A DNA stretch of 64,000 bases from Sipunculus nudus. Its lineage: Eukaryota; Annelida; Sipuncula; Golfingiida; Sipunculidae. Below are positions 24,379-37,744 of the stretch, piece by piece. The stretch is from NCBI GenBank assembly GCA_026874595.1, contig CM049311.1, positions 17,011,676 through 17,075,675 on the forward strand, read 5' to 3'. Both the position numbers and the translations under genes were made by a program. Each line of letters opens with the position of its first letter. Within the stretch, counting starts at the first letter, position 1. The notes beneath the pieces were generated by a model, which was not told the DNA's origin, did no database searches, and saw only the letters and a program-made list of their open reading frames with translations.

Positions 24379-25684
24379 AAATGACCTTGTGACCAAAAAA
24401 TCTGAGAACCTCTTATCCTTGAACTTGCAGCATTTTGGTTATTGTAACAATGTTTAAAAAAAAATGGGTCCAGTGACCTTGACCTCTGACCAGGTTACCT
24501 CAAAATCTACCATCTTACCAACTGCCTAAACTGTCCTATATTTAGTTCCTGCTTATCCAGTAGATGATACTTAGTAACTAGACATAAATAAACCAAATCA
24601 TGAGTTTGTGGGAATGATTTATCCAGAGAGAGAGGACATTCACTGATAAATATTAGGAATGCAGAGACATCCAGTAGAATTTACAGGAAATAAATATGAG
24701 TAAGTAAGCAGTGGAAATGTCTATATAATATCATATAAACTGCAAATTCAAACTGCTTTTTCTCCCGTTTGTATTTCTTTATAATAAACTGATTTATCTT
24801 AAGAACTATTTAAGATATTTAACTCAAATTTTCAGGATTAACAGAAAACAACATTTTCATTAACCTCTGAAATTTTCATAGGTATGAGAGTCAATGTTTG
24901 TCGATACATGTTTCTGTCAAAAAACAAAAATCAAAATTTGTTTAACCTGTAAATTACCAAGATTTCATTTTTCTACGGAAATCAGAGTAGTACCAAATGA
25001 AAATATCTGATCCTTAATGTAAAAGTCCTATTTCATCATGCTAATTCTTTTGTAATGCAAGTGTAGTGTCAGATGAAACCTTAAATAAGAGGGCCAGGCC
25101 CATTTAACAAACTGCTCATTACCTTGGTTTGAGTGTCCTTGCCCTTTCGAGGTCACATTCTGATTAAATTCAATTCAAATGAAAGGCTTTATAGATTGTT
25201 CTAAAAACTATTTGTGTTTGTTGGTCAGTAATTAATTCACTGGTGTTGACGGGACATGAAAATAAATGGTTTATTTTTCTGATTTTTTAATTTTTTTTTA
25301 ATGCAAATATTTACAGGTGAACACTGGGCCCTTGGGCCCTTGTTTATCCTCCACAGCTCTATCCTAGATTAACTTGATTCACTGCCACTCATTATAATGA
25401 TGACTGCCCTGATAAATGAGGAGTGAATGGAGATACAATTCCTCAGTCTAGTAACATGCTGATTTAAAAGTATTTTTTTTTCATACCTAAATAAGGCGTT
25501 ACATTTCATTCACCAATTTTCAATAGCCTGGTTTTTACACTTGTATGATAGGTTGAATTGCTTGTGATATACCAAATTAAAGCTTAATTTATGAGCATTT
25601 GTGTGATGCACTCCACATGCAAAAATAACTTTACTGGTTGAAATGTTTGGGCAAGTAACAGCTAACCTCTCTTCTATTTTATAA
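24379..25684. other. Unassigned DNA
   Basis: Begins with one TGACCTTGACCTCTGACC block (24475-24490) like those of the A subfamily, so part may be an old element remnant. The rest is AT-rich with no supported gene. Confidence 0.35.
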
Positions 25685-28600
25685 ACAAGGGACCCATGGG
25701 CCACGGCGCTCAGCTGATCATGATTGGAGTATAAATGTATCACCATTGTGATACTATATTGAGTAGATAAAGCTTAGAATATCATGGTCATGTTGGGCTT
25801 TTATAAAGGAATATAATGTAATATGTGAGTAAATGATATATGAAATAACCTGACTGATGGATTAATATGGAGTAAAATATAGTGGTTTATTTTTTATTTA
25901 TTTGGGAGGGGTCGAAAAAAAGCAATTTATTTGAGCAAATATGAATGCAATGACAGTATGCTAAGCAGTGGTATAATGATGATAAGGCTATTTGTTGAAG
26001 GATCTATAGTGTATGGAAAACTGCAAGAGTTCAATTTGACAGATACAAGGTTATGATTAACTATGCTGATGAGGGGATTTATGAATTTGTGACTGTATGA
26101 CATAATATCTTGACAAGATCGGTCTTGACAAGGTGCATTATTTTGATGCCCCTCACGTCTACATAATACACAATATTGACATAATTTCTGGCATGTACAT
26201 AGGTACCTATGGACAAATGGTCAACAGTACTGAACCACCTGGAAGGTTAAAATCTTAAAAATATGTGAAAATGTAGATAATGTTTGAGAGGAAGAGGTAA
26301 TCTGGGCCATGGTTGGTTTATATGATTGAAGAAAATGTTGCAAATAATATTTGAGACCTGACCATGCCTTTCCATTGGTTACCTTTTTGATAAGCTGTTG
26401 ACAGTTCAACAGTTTACACATTTGTCTGATGAGATCCAATTTATTTGGTAAACCTTTTTTATCAATTTTATGATATTTATACAGTTGCCATAACGTCCCC
26501 ATTCCACAGGTGCAATGACTTGATGGGGGGGGGGGGGGGGGGGTGTTGTGTTATGATCAGAGTTACAATGCCTCTGTCTCTCTGTAGATATTTTCTTTAA
26601 ATTAAATTTTATGCTATAGCCATAGAACTATTGTTCACAGTGCCAAGGAGCAAAGCCTCAGTGGGATGAAGAAGGGGATGGTGAGAGTTACAACACCCTT
26701 GCATATACATACAGGATATGAAATTTAATTCAACAGTGCTTATAAAAAAAGTTTATTCATGAACATTAAATATTTAAAACAGACAGAAAGATGGAGAAAC
26801 AAAGCAAATAATTTTTTTCCCCATTCAACTGAGCCAAGAAAAAATTAACAATATTTGCATTTATTCTGAATGTTTCTATAAATTTACAGTATAACATACA
26901 TGTGATTGTGAATATTTCAGTTGATTCACATTTCTAAATTGCATCAACATTTATAGCTAATGTATCTGGTTTATAGTACCTGTCAACAGAATGGGATGGA
27001 GGGAGGAAGGGAGGCAATTAGGGAGAAAGAGAGAGAGAGAAAGAGAGAAAGAAAGATGGAGAAAGAAAGAGAAAAAGCAGAGGAGAGAGAGAGAAAGAAA
27101 GAGAGACCAAGACTGCCAGAGAGAGAGAGAAAGAGAGGCTCTCTGGTAATTACTGCCTGACCCAGCCTGACCCAGACACTCACAGTGGCAGTAGGTCAGA
27201 CCTGAAGGTGTTATGTAACTGCCCAGTACACTGCATTTATACTGATCTGATGTAAACAATGAAGACATGGTACCTGGAAACTTGAATAAAATCTACAGTT
27301 TTTGATCAATTGGTTTCAAATTTCAGATTTTAACAGATGAAATGTTAATGTGTACATGCTGTGAAAATTAAATCCACAGCACTAACAGGAAAAATTTGAA
27401 TATTTATATTTTTTTTAAATGGTATCAGGAAAAAAAGAAAAGTATTCTCAGCTATAAAACTCATACATGTGTTAAAATTAATCCAAGGATCAAAACACCC
27501 AATATATCATACCAGGAGCAAACTGGAGTTGGGAATGTTTAATTTTATGAGCTGAAATAAAGGACCAGCAATATATTTTGATTATTTAGCCAGTATCATG
27601 TAACAACTGATACAACCATGAGTTATAAGTCAAACAAATTAAAATCTTTAATGAGCACTTGTCTGAGTAATATTTTAAATTTTTGACATATTTATTTATT
27701 ATTTTAATTTTGTAATAAATATAAAACAACAAGTTAAACACCTGGAAAAGACCTGGAAATTTAGAATAATTTAATATAATCAACTGCATCCTTGATAGAT
27801 AATCAACTGCATCCTTGTCTATCATTATCTTGTTTCATATAATCCCTAATAGTAAACAACAATTTATTTTAATTATTTATTTTTCATTTTTATGGTTGAA
27901 ATGAAAAATACCCAATGGTGACTGCATGGTGTCATTTGAAATACAATTTTGGCCATCCATGGAAGATCCATAAATGATCAGTAATTGCAAGGTAATCCCC
28001 TGTAACTCATTAACTATAAATTCCTTTTCCATTTATTTTTTTTTAAGTTCTTATCATAAACCAAGAATTAAAAAAAAGTTTATTGTTATGTTTATGGCCT
28101 AAACAAATACTAGTGGAGGGGGTTGGACAGTTAGATCCAGTTGAAGCCACCCAAGGGCTGGCTGGCTGCAGAGTGCCTCGCCTCAAGCATGCATAATTGG
28201 CCTGAAAGGTCAACGTGGGGACATAAAAGAGGGGCTTCAGTACAGCCAAGGTGTGATATGGTCTCATAAAAACCTTCATAAAAGCTAGTTTTTGACCAAT
28301 TCCTTTTATAACTTCAGAATTTAGAAGCTAAAATCCTTACGTGTGCAAGATATGAAAATTAAATCAACAGTGCTTACAGGAAAAAACATGCTATGGCCAA
28401 AGTTGGGCAAAATTTAAGGTACTGATTTTATATTTATGCTAATAACTTATGAAATTTGAAAAATTCAGAACTAATTTTGGGAATACAATTGAATCTTGAT
28501 TAAATAATGTTATATCCCTGGCAAAAAATGTCTACCTTCAGCAATTTTCATGTTAAGAGATAAATATATTTCTTGATTTTTTACAATGTGCATTATGTTT

Positions 28601-29131
28601 GGGCCTAGAACTTAAAACAATTACACAATACTGACATCATTTCTGGCATATGCATAGGGAATGTATGGAAAAATATGTATATTATATATGATCAAAGTCA
28701 GATCAGTGGTTTTGATATTGGGCAATCTTAAAGTGTAACAATGGGGTTTTAATGGAAAAATGAAGTTTTTTCTTAATATCTCGAAGGAATGCAGTTCTAG
28801 TGACCAAACTTTAAGTATGGTAGAGGATTTGGGGGACATCTAACTGTATGCAAAATTTAAGGAACTTAGAGCTGAAGCTGGGAAGCTGAGCTCTAGTAAA
28901 CTGATTAACACTAGCTTGATTTAAACAATATGTGACATGGTGCTTGAAAACTTGAATATAATCTACAGTTTTTGATCAACTGGTTTCAAATTATTTTGTT
29001 TTAACAGTTGAAATGGTAACAAAAACATGCTTTTAAAATTAAATCCACAGCAGTTACAGGAAAAAAACGTGCCATGGTCAAACTTGGGCAAAATTTAAGG
29101 TACCAATTTTATATTTTTGCCAATATTTTAA
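25685..29131 (+). mobile_element. PAL element, subfamily B, 3'-truncated
   Basis: The 5' end ACAAGGGACCCATGGGCCA and the next ~500 bp align with the elements at 12886 and 29132. Two partial 3' modules follow (28310-28860, 28960-29131). The last is cut at CCAATATTTTA, where the next element's 5' end begins. Its own tail and hairpin are missing. The body includes a 19-G run (26525-26543) and a polypurine tract. Confidence 0.65.
26996..27141 (+). repeat. Polypurine (GA-rich) tract
   Basis: About 145 bp of almost pure purine built from GAGA and GAAA units. Lys/Arg/Glu-rich and Ser/Leu/Phe-rich frames over it on the two strands are composition artefacts. Confidence 0.85.
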
Positions 29132-31890
29132 ACAAGGGACCCATGGGTCACGGCGCTCAGCTGATCGTGATTGGACTATAAATGTTTCTCCACTGTGATA
29201 CTATATCCAGTCGATAAAGCTTATGAATATCATGTACATGTTGGGCTTTTATAAAGGAATGTAATGTAATATGTGAGTAAATGATAAATGAAATTACCTG
29301 ACTGATGGATTAATAGAGTCAAATAAAGTGGTTTATTTTTTATTTATTTAGGAGGGGTTAAAAATTGTGATATATTTGAGCAAATATGAATGCAATGACA
29401 GCAGTAATAAGCAGTAGTAGATGATAAGGCTATTTGTTGAAGGATCTAAAGTGTATGGTAGTCTGCAAGCGTTCAATTTGACAGATATGATGTTATGATT
29501 AACTATGCTGATGAAGTGATTTATGAATATGTGACTGTATGACACAATATCTCTTTAGTCTTGACAAGGTACATTATTGTGATGCCCACTATGTCTACAT
29601 ATTACACAATATTGACATAATTTCTGGCATGTACATAGGTACCTATGGACGAATAGTAATACAAAATATTAAAGTATGAATATATCTGATTCATCTTGTT
29701 CTTGCTTACTGAGGCTGACTTTGGGATGGGGTTCGGAGAAGGGAAAAGTGAGGGCAGCACGAAGGTGGATGTAGAAATATTCTATTGTAATGTTTTTCAT
29801 TTATATAAGAATATGAAAAGCTAAGAGGAAAGGGGCCCTCCTACTTGGTTATAGTAAAGTTCTAAATATATGATTGCAAACTAATACTCTGACAAGACTG
29901 TCATGAAGAAAAACAGTAAAAGTTTTGAGATACTGTGTTGCATACGAAAATTTACAGATGGACAGGCAAGTGGACAGAATGGACTAATACCTTTATTTCA
30001 CTTTCAAGAGAATAATGCATTTAAGTTTATATATAATCCTATTTTTTTAAGCAGATCCACTTTTTCCATTAAGAAGTTTTTATCTGTATCATTTTTTTAT
30101 TTACAGGTTTATAAATTTTTAATTAAAAAACCTGAAAATATAATTAAAATATTAGAATTGTTGCAAAAGTTGCAATCATTATATATACAGAGTAAAAAAC
30201 ATTGGGTCATATTATGCATACACATATATTTTATTATTTTTAAATCATAAATGTTTTAACTGATTTTAAAAGAAAATAATGCCACAACATGGCATCTACA
30301 AGAATATTCCTTGAATCACTATTAAAAAGTTTTGCATATTGGAGTTTTCAGGACATGCTTAATTTTATTCACCAAAATAAAATAAAAGTAAATTTGACAA
30401 AATAAAACATCTTTTCAAATAAAGTGAACACACTGTTGGTTGAATGAGGGACAAACAATATCATTGTGCTAATTACTATCCCAGTTTTAATTAATTACTG
30501 GAATTAATAGTCAATTTCACACCTGGTGAAGTTTTTACTCTTCTGAAGTAAGGAATTACTTATCTCATGAACATCCAGACTTTCACAGCAATACACCACT
30601 TTGTGGACACAATTAAATGTACACTTTAATCATTGTAACCCTGGTGGTTCAATACAAAATCTAAAATGTAGCATGTCCAAGAATAAAATAAAATACAGAA
30701 AAATTATAACATGCATCTAGTTTATGCACCAGCTGGGTGGGGGGGATGAGTGCAGGGCGAGGGGAAGCCTGCTAGTAGTGGCCAAGCTGGGCCAAGGTAA
30801 GCTACCTGGGGTGGGTCACATAATGCAAGTGAAGGCTGTACTACTAGGTGGGCTAGAAGTAAACAACACTTGACATGGTGTGTGAAAACATGAATAAAAG
30901 CTATTCATTCCAATCAATTTCTTTTGAAAGTTCAGATTTTAAAAGATTAAATCCTTATGCATATATGCTGGGAAAATTAAATCAACAGTGCCAAAGTTGG
31001 ACAAAATTTAAGGTATTGTTTTTTATTCATGCTAATAACTTGAAAAATTTGCAAAATTCAGATCTAATTTTGGGTAAACAACTGAATTTTGATTAAATAA
31101 AGTTATATTCCTGAAAAAAGGTCTCTAGGTTCAGCAATTCTCATGTGAGTAAATATATTTCCTGATTTTTTAAAAAATTGCATTATGTTTTGGCCCATAA
31201 CTTCAAAATAATACTCAATACTGACCTAATTTTTGGTATGTTCATAGAAAATGTATAAAAGAATGTGAATACTAAATACGATTAAAAACAGACCAGTGGT
31301 TTTGATATTAGGCAGCCTTGAAGTGTAACAATGGCTTTTTTTTTATGGAAAACAGAGTTTTTTTCCTTAATATCTCGAAGGAACAAAGTTCTAATGACCC
31401 AATTTTCGGTATGGTAGGAGATTCTGGGGACATCTAAAATTATGTCAACAGCCTGGGGAGCATAGAGATGTGCACTGAATGACCTACAGTCATCAAAGTG
31501 GACTGCTTGACAATGTAAGGGAATACAACAAGAGCCTCCAAAAAAATTCAATAACTAGCCTAATTTTGCATCTTTTATTTTCAAATTTCAGATTTTAACA
31601 GATTAAATCCTTATGTATACATGGTGTGAAAATTAAATCCACAGTTCTTACAGGAAATAAACGTGCCTTGCCAAAGTTGGGCAAAATTTAAGGTACCAAT
31701 TTTATATTTTTGCCAATACAGTAAAACCTGAGAGTTAAGACCACCTGATGTGCCACACCAAAAGCGGTCTTAAGTCACAGGTGGTCTTAAGTCTCAGGTG
31801 GTCTAAGTCTCAGCATGAAGCAAACAAAGAATATCAAGGCATATATGTCTACGTAAACATTTATTAATTTATTATAAAAATACATACTGG

Positions 31891-31945
31891 ATATATATAT
31901 ATATATATATATTATATGAATTAACAGTGTTGTTTTTCTTCAGAG

Positions 31946-31991
<46 letters not shown>
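31891..31991. repeat. (TA)n microsatellites
   Basis: Two tracts of about 22 and 45 bp separated by a 34-bp spacer, inside the transposon at 31719-33214. Confidence 0.9.
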
Positions 31992-31993
<2 letters not shown>

Positions 31994-32737
31994 TATAGAT
32001 AATCAAGATATTCACAACAATATTTACAAGGTAACAACAATATTTACTTAAACAGTTAATCAATTTTGCTCTGCTTAATAAGGGAATCTTATTAATAATT
32101 ATCAAAGAAAGCTGGTCCTTTTATAACTTTATTAAACAAGCCTTTATCAAAAGCTTTGAATAGCCTGTTTGTTATATTGCACAAACCACAAACCGCTAAT
32201 TAATGATGTACCATGAGTACACAATGAGTCACTTTGTTTTAGAAACAGACCCCATTAAAATCTCAATAAACTTCAAGGCAGGTATGAAGGGATCGATCAT
32301 TTGATTACAGGTGACTGCTCACGTTATCAAACAGTCTCTCTATATTGGTACTATTGGTAGTTAGCATTGAGTCCTTTTGTCTTATTGATGAATATTCTAT
32401 TGATGTTATCGAAGCAGGTCGTCAGTTTGTCGTCGTCACGAACTGACTTGTTGTCAAGTCAAAATGTGTGTGATAAGTAATGACAGTTGATCTCTAACGT
32501 TATGACAAACTTACTTTCATGACTCAATTTTTCTTTTAAATTAAATCCGCGCAAATGTTATTTACACATCGCTAAGACTAGTTATGAACTCCGGTCTACG
32601 ACCGCAGCGTAGTGAATGCGACCGCGGTGTCAGAAATACAACGGGAGTTCTATTCGATGAATGTTAATGAGGGATTTCCCCTAGAGCACGTGATCCTTTA
32701 CCGTAAAGATGTTTCAGACAATCCTTAAACAAACACG

Positions 32738-32878
32738 ATGTGTTCAAAGAAAGGCTGTGCTAAAAAAAATAATGGTACACAGGCATCAGAATTAAAGAAT
32801 TGCGTCGTTTACATGTTCCCTCGCAATATTCGCCGAACTTTCATTTTTGGAGAAAGATTAAAAGGACGCGGGCCCTAG
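32738..32878 (+). CDS. Short Cys-containing frame inside a transposon (unidentified)
   Basis: A 46-codon frame that starts at an ATG and encodes a basic N-terminus with two cysteines spaced C-x4-C, then a short MFPRN segment. That order faintly recalls the start of THAP-type zinc fingers, but the remaining zinc ligands and the conserved Trp are not seen. It lies in the right half of the pogo-like element and could be a captured or decayed exon. I cannot name it, and chance is a real alternative. Confidence 0.15.
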   Translation: MCSKKGCAKKNNGTQASELKNCVVYMFPRNIRRTFIFGERLKGRGP

Positions 32879-33778
32879 GCCATTGACACCTGTAGGGGTA
32901 TTGTGAATTAATGTCCAATTCACCGCGGGGAAAGTAGGTCACCATTGCCACCTGCACATTCAAGAGACGGTCAATGGCACGGTCGTTTTAGTCTTAACTT
33001 ATGACACCAGGTGCCACTACCGCTACACCAAACGGTCGCTTAACGGAGGTTTAGACCAGCGACCACCCACATCTGGGCGGTCGGTGGTCGCGTACCACAA
33101 ACGGTCGCTCAACACAGGGGCATTAAAGAGTGATTAAGCTCGGTGTATTCGTTTTTCGGTCGTAAGTCACAGACGGTCGCTGGCGGCAGTGGTCGCTTGG
33201 TTCAGGTTTCACTGTATTTAAAAAAATTTAACAGATTTTGATCTCATTTTTGGTATACAATTAAATTTTGATTAATTAAAGTTGTATTACTGGAAAAAAG
33301 TCCCTACCTTTAACACTTTGGGTCTTAAGTGACAAAATATCTTCCTGATTTTTTTACAAAGTGCATTATGTTTGGGCCAATAACTTTTTTAAATTATATA
33401 ATACTGAATTAATTTCTGGCCTGTACATAGGAACCATATAGTGGAATATTTATGGTAAAAATGAGAAAAACCAGATGAGTGGTTTTGATATTAGGCAGTC
33501 CTGAAGTGTGAAAATAGATTTCTAATAAAAAATTGAGGTTTTTCCTCAATATCTCGAAGGAACGAAGTCATATTGACCCAATTTTTGGCATGGTAGGGGA
33601 TTTTGGGGACATCTAACTGTATGCCAAATTTCAGATTCGTAGGTCCAATGGTGTCGTAATGTGCCAGTCTTACGGACAGACATACGGACAGACAGATGGA
33701 CGGACAGACAGACGGATGACGGACAATGGAGCACGACTATAGCTCAGATGACTTAATAATTATAGTCAGCTGAGCTAA

Positions 33779-34380
33779 AAATTGGTTGTGTTTCAAATCA
33801 TACACCGAAATTTAGACAGATGGTGTAAAACCAGCAAAAAGAACAACTTATGAGCATTGTGTACTGAACAGTTCTAAACCATATTGTGAATTTTGAGCCC
33901 TCTACTAGGCTCTAGCAAGACTTCGAAAATTTCATGTCATTTTCGAAAATGAAAGGGGACACCATTACTATGTAGGGGTTTTTGGGTAGAAGCTTTTTCT
34001 TTTAATGATCTCTAGAGAGATTAGTAACTAGCTTTAAAACATTGTCAATACATGTAGGTCTAACAAACAATATGGTATTATGAGGTTACTGCAGATGTAA
34101 GACTCGGAGAGGATGGTGTGATTATGCCACCTGTGGGGCTCAAGAACTCAGTGTAGCGAGTTCAACACGACAACAGATGAGATAACATTTGATCCAATCA
34201 AAATACTATTACAGGCATGGCCGTTCATCAGCTTCCAATTCACAGGCATTACAATACATGTCAAATCTGATTTTAACTGCAGCGTATCAATACTTAATCT
34301 ATTATAATTATCAAAAATCACACTGTACAATACACACCTTGCGGTTTGACACTTGACAGTTCTAAATTGTCGTTCACTCT
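33779..34380. other. Unassigned DNA
   Basis: No repeat ends, exon or RNA gene recognised. Confidence 0.35.
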
Positions 34381-34449
34381 GCAGAGCTCTGATGTCAACT
34401 CGGCTGCTCTCAACAAATTGCTCGGTGCCAGTCTACAACAAGTTTCTTA

Positions 34450-34620
34450 GACTGGTACCCGGCACAGTTATTAGATGTTATGCGATCGATGTCCACCAGA
34501 TGTCACCTCGCTACAAAATTTTACTCTAGACTGGTACCCTGCTCTATTATAGCCCTCAGCCAAGCATATGTTTGGCCTAGAGCAGCGGTGCCATAATAGA
34601 GCGGGGTACCAGTCTAAATT
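34450..34620. repeat. Foldback repeat with TAGACTGGTACC arms
   Basis: The left arm (34526-34553, TAGACTGGTACCCTGCTC...) and the right arm (34588-34616) are inverted copies over about 28 bp, around a ~34-bp centre. A third partial arm lies at 34450-34465. A miniature relative is at 55578-55619. No target duplication could be defined. Confidence 0.6.
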
Positions 34621-34729
34621 TTACTCATGCTTCCACCAGAAGTCATGATTCGTTTCTACCCAAAACGAACGTTTGCGAGTTCTAATCTGCGCAACGTCAC
34701 TGTAGGCTGAATTCAACTCACCAGGGGCG

Positions 34730-34975
34730 GATACAGGGGAGTTGTGGGTCACTATGGTAACCATTCTGACGTCACAATTGTATCAATAATATTAAGGCCC
34801 GTTACTGGGCTTAAGCTAGTCTAGTAAAATGTTATTGCAACAGATCCCTGATCCGCTTCTGGGGCCTGTTGCAATAACATTTTACTGGACTTAAGTCCAG
34901 TTGGGGGCCTAAATACCATGATTACAATTGCGACGTCATAATGGTTACCATGGTGACACACAGATGCCCCTGGGC
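34730..34975. repeat. Long foldback element with nested arms
   Basis: Inverted arms nest: CCAGGGGC / GCCCCTGG outermost, then GGTAACCATT..GACGTCA / GACGTCATAATGGTTACC, then CTAGTAAAATGTTATTGC / GCAATAACATTTTACTGG around a short centre near 34855. Almost the whole 245 bp could fold into one hairpin. It is non-coding. Confidence 0.65.
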
Positions 34976-35133
34976 TTAAGTCACCTACATGACTTAAGTC
35001 ACCTTATTGCAACACACCCCAGCATGCTCACCTTCAATAAGACGTACGATGTTTTCACACTTGGTCACGTGCCACCTGCAGTTTTCTTGTTCTTATCATG
35101 GTTTCATGAAAATTGTTTGAAATAGCTCCGAAC

Positions 35134-35152
35134 GGGGGGGGGGGGGGGATGG

Positions 35153-35211
<59 letters not shown>
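35134..35211. repeat. G15 run followed by a (TA)n microsatellite
   Basis: Fifteen G (35134-35148), then about 55 bp of alternating TA (35157-35211). Confidence 0.9.
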
Positions 35212-35214
<3 letters not shown>

Positions 35215-35564
35215 CTGGTTCTCAGCATCAAACTAAACAGCGTTAAAGATGATGACATTTTCGCAAAGTGAAAATCTAAAATAGTTATCTTAAAGAGAGG
35301 TAAAAATTAAGGAACAGAAAATAAAAAAAAATATATTGTACAATTAAGCAGGGGCTTAATTGGAACCCCAATGGCTCATTCAAGACATCAAAAACAACAA
35401 TAGCCCGAATGCAGCGAGGAAAAAAATGTCCAATCCAATCATTTATGAACAACTCCATGCATATCAACGATTGACAGCATATTTAAATATTTCTTAAGTT
35501 GTCCATTATATATGTTTCTACTTTGCAATATTTGCTGATATTGTCTGTACATGAAGCAATCCCT

Positions 35565-36130
35565 AACAGCATGGCCTGGTGGGATTCCGTAGGGCCCCAT
35601 GTGGGGACACATGGGCTTACGTGGGATATTGATGGGCCGTAATTTGCCACATAGGCCCCAGAAGGGATTCATATGGGCACTCCCACGGGGTTTGCCCATG
35701 TTGACCCCTTGCTCGCCCCATGTAAGAAAAAGAACATTATATTTCGTACATGTGAGTTTTTAACAAATATGAAACTAATTTGCTGGTAACATATTTAAAC
35801 ATTCCCCTAAAGATTCGTTAAACAAACAAAATTTAGAGCATTCAGAAAAAATATAATTGAATATGAGGGTTCCACAAGGGTTCATCACATGGGCCCCACG
35901 TGGCAAAACCTGTCTGTTTCATGGGCGCGTTTCACTGTCTATTAATTTTGCTAGCATTGGGGTGGGAACCCATCACATTGCGTGGTATGCTTTCAGTTTA
36001 TTTAATATAATATATTGATTCAATCTTTATTTGTTAATATCTCCGTCAGAACAGAAGAGGCAAATTTATAGTAGGCCTACAATATCAGTGGGGCCTTCAT
36101 GGGGCCCACAAGGCTCCCACATGGGTTTTA
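35565..36130. repeat. GC-rich repeat with CCCATGTGGG/CCACATGGG motifs
   Basis: Palindrome-like CCCATGTGGGG, ACACATGGGC, CACATGGGCCCCACGTGG and CCCACATGGG recur over ~560 bp in an otherwise AT-rich setting. The first ~150 bp is densest. It may be a decayed GC-rich element. Frames across it (35439-35699 minus) reflect Gly/Pro-rich composition. Confidence 0.4.
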
Positions 36131-37370
36131 TTCCTTACACGTCTATAGCAATAAAAACATTAACATGAGTGAAAAATTTACCCATTTTTCACTGGATGCG
36201 TCTTTGATAAGTATCAGTGTTTTATTAATATTAATTACTGCCTGGATATGTTTGAGTTCCTTTAGGTATCTTGTGGTAGATCTATAAATACTGATCTTAT
36301 GTACCGAAGGACAAATCTAATTTATTTTCACATGCAAACATTGTACAAATGAACTTGTGCCCATGTACTGCGGACAATGGATTGTCTGCTTGACGTACTA
36401 GACCGAAACCACATTTTGTGCTGTTTGTCTGACAGACCGTGCAAGTTCAATTTCACATTTATTTATAGGCCCATCAGGCTCTTAATTAAGCTAAATGCGC
36501 CCCATTTTCAACTTTCATTTTACTTACTTTAGCTAAATACTCCCAATGTTCAACTTTTATATCACAATAAATTATTGAGTTGTCATTGAGCCCACAAAAT
36601 TCTCAAGTGGGCTGGCTACAAGCATATTGCTATAAATTCAACTAGCAAGCATTGAAGACAACATTGATGACATCCTTGAATAATGAATATTCCGGCATTT
36701 TCTAGTTGGATAATGGGAGAGTATCGGAGTTTTGCTAAGATGAAAGACTATCATGTTACACACATAACATATAGATGTAGTTTGATGATGGATTTGTTGT
36801 ACCTCTCAGAGCACGGGAGTTTAAATTCACCTGAAAGTACTACTTAGGGCTCATGTGTGTCCTTGCCAGGATTAAATGCTTCAATTGCTTTCTTGATTTG
36901 TGGGACAAATTCAAGTTTACAGAGTACCGCAGTAGTGAACTGAATCTTTAGAATAAATCGCACTGGTTTTAGTATCTAAAGGTCCTTTAAATGTGATAAA
37001 ACTCTTGACTTAAATATTTTAGTTAAGATAAAAATAATAAACTATATGGGATGACATGTATAAACTGCTATCTTTCACATGTGACTTAACTACTTTATTA
37101 AATAAAGGATTCTCTTACAGTCCACATAGAGTTGCTAGCTTACAAATGAATTAGAAAAACAAATATATATGAACATCAGTCGCTTTCATTAAATTGTTTT
37201 GCAATGGTGTTTTCAGTGAATGTCGAACTAACACACTTTTTCTTTCAAAAATTATAATACAGTGTCTACATTTAATTCCGGGTCCATAAAGGATATTTGA
37301 TAACACCTGTTCCTTTTTTTCAAAATTTTTTGTGACAATTAACCATGTGACCCTGTAATTTTATTTTATT
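36131..37370. other. Unassigned DNA
   Basis: No repeats, RNA genes or exons recognised. Confidence 0.35.
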
Positions 37371-37373
37371 TCA

Positions 37374-37553
37374 GAGCTAAAGCTTACTTATAAGGAGTGA
37401 ACCAAGTAGAAAGACAATTTTGGGAGGATTATTTCTTTCAACACCGCAACAATTGGTCCCCAACAACACCATATACGGCGAACCTGAAGCCATTTGTGAC
37501 ACCGACCAAGAAAGTGGCAGTCTCTACCTTATAACCCCTGGTAGTCGTCAGAG
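37374..37553 (+). other. Possible decayed exon (unidentified)
   Basis: A pyrimidine-rich stretch ends TTTATTTCAG at 37373, and a good donor AG|GTAAGA follows 37553. Between them the base composition is protein-like. One frame is open for 45 codons after an early in-frame TAA and ends in TAA at about 37532. Another is open from the middle to the donor. No frame crosses the whole interval, and no family is recognised. If it was an exon, it is broken. Confidence 0.2.
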
Positions 37554-37744
37554 GTAAGAATTTTAGCTGTAGAATTGCATGAGGGCCCAAAACTCTCCAA
37601 CACAGAGTTCATTACGCTATGACAAATCTTTACAAAAAGACATGATAAGTGATAAATATTTAAAGCTAGCTATATTCATCTGCTCAACTATAGATTACAT
37701 GTAATGACTGATTCACTCAGGCATTCAAGAAATTATTAAAATTT

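Larger units (their letters stand above)
31719..33214. mobile_element. TA-target DNA transposon with CAGTRAAACC TIRs (pogo/Tigger-like)
   Basis: The ends are CAGTAAAACCTGAG and, reverse-complemented, CAGTGAAACCTGAA. They are flanked by TA (31717-31718 and 33215-33216). The uninterrupted sequence GCCAATATTTAAAAAAATT at 15447-15466 is the empty site and proves the insertion with a two-base duplication. The interior holds two (TA)n tracts and a GC-rich right half with repeated GGTCGCT/GGTGGTC motifs. No full transposase is present. Confidence 0.85.
29132..33778 (+). mobile_element. PAL element, subfamily B (near-identical copy, interrupted)
   Basis: Begins ACAAGGGACCCATGGGTCA. It ends with an ACAG/ACGG tail (33670-33722) and CAGCTGAGCTAA. 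Leaving out the transposon at 31719-33214, it matches the element at 12886-16033 almost base for base. It lies head-on in the broken 3' module of the preceding B element. Confidence 0.8.

Noticed and set aside
26960-27268. Charged or Ser/Leu-rich frames over a GA tract
   Set aside because: Polypurine composition artefact.
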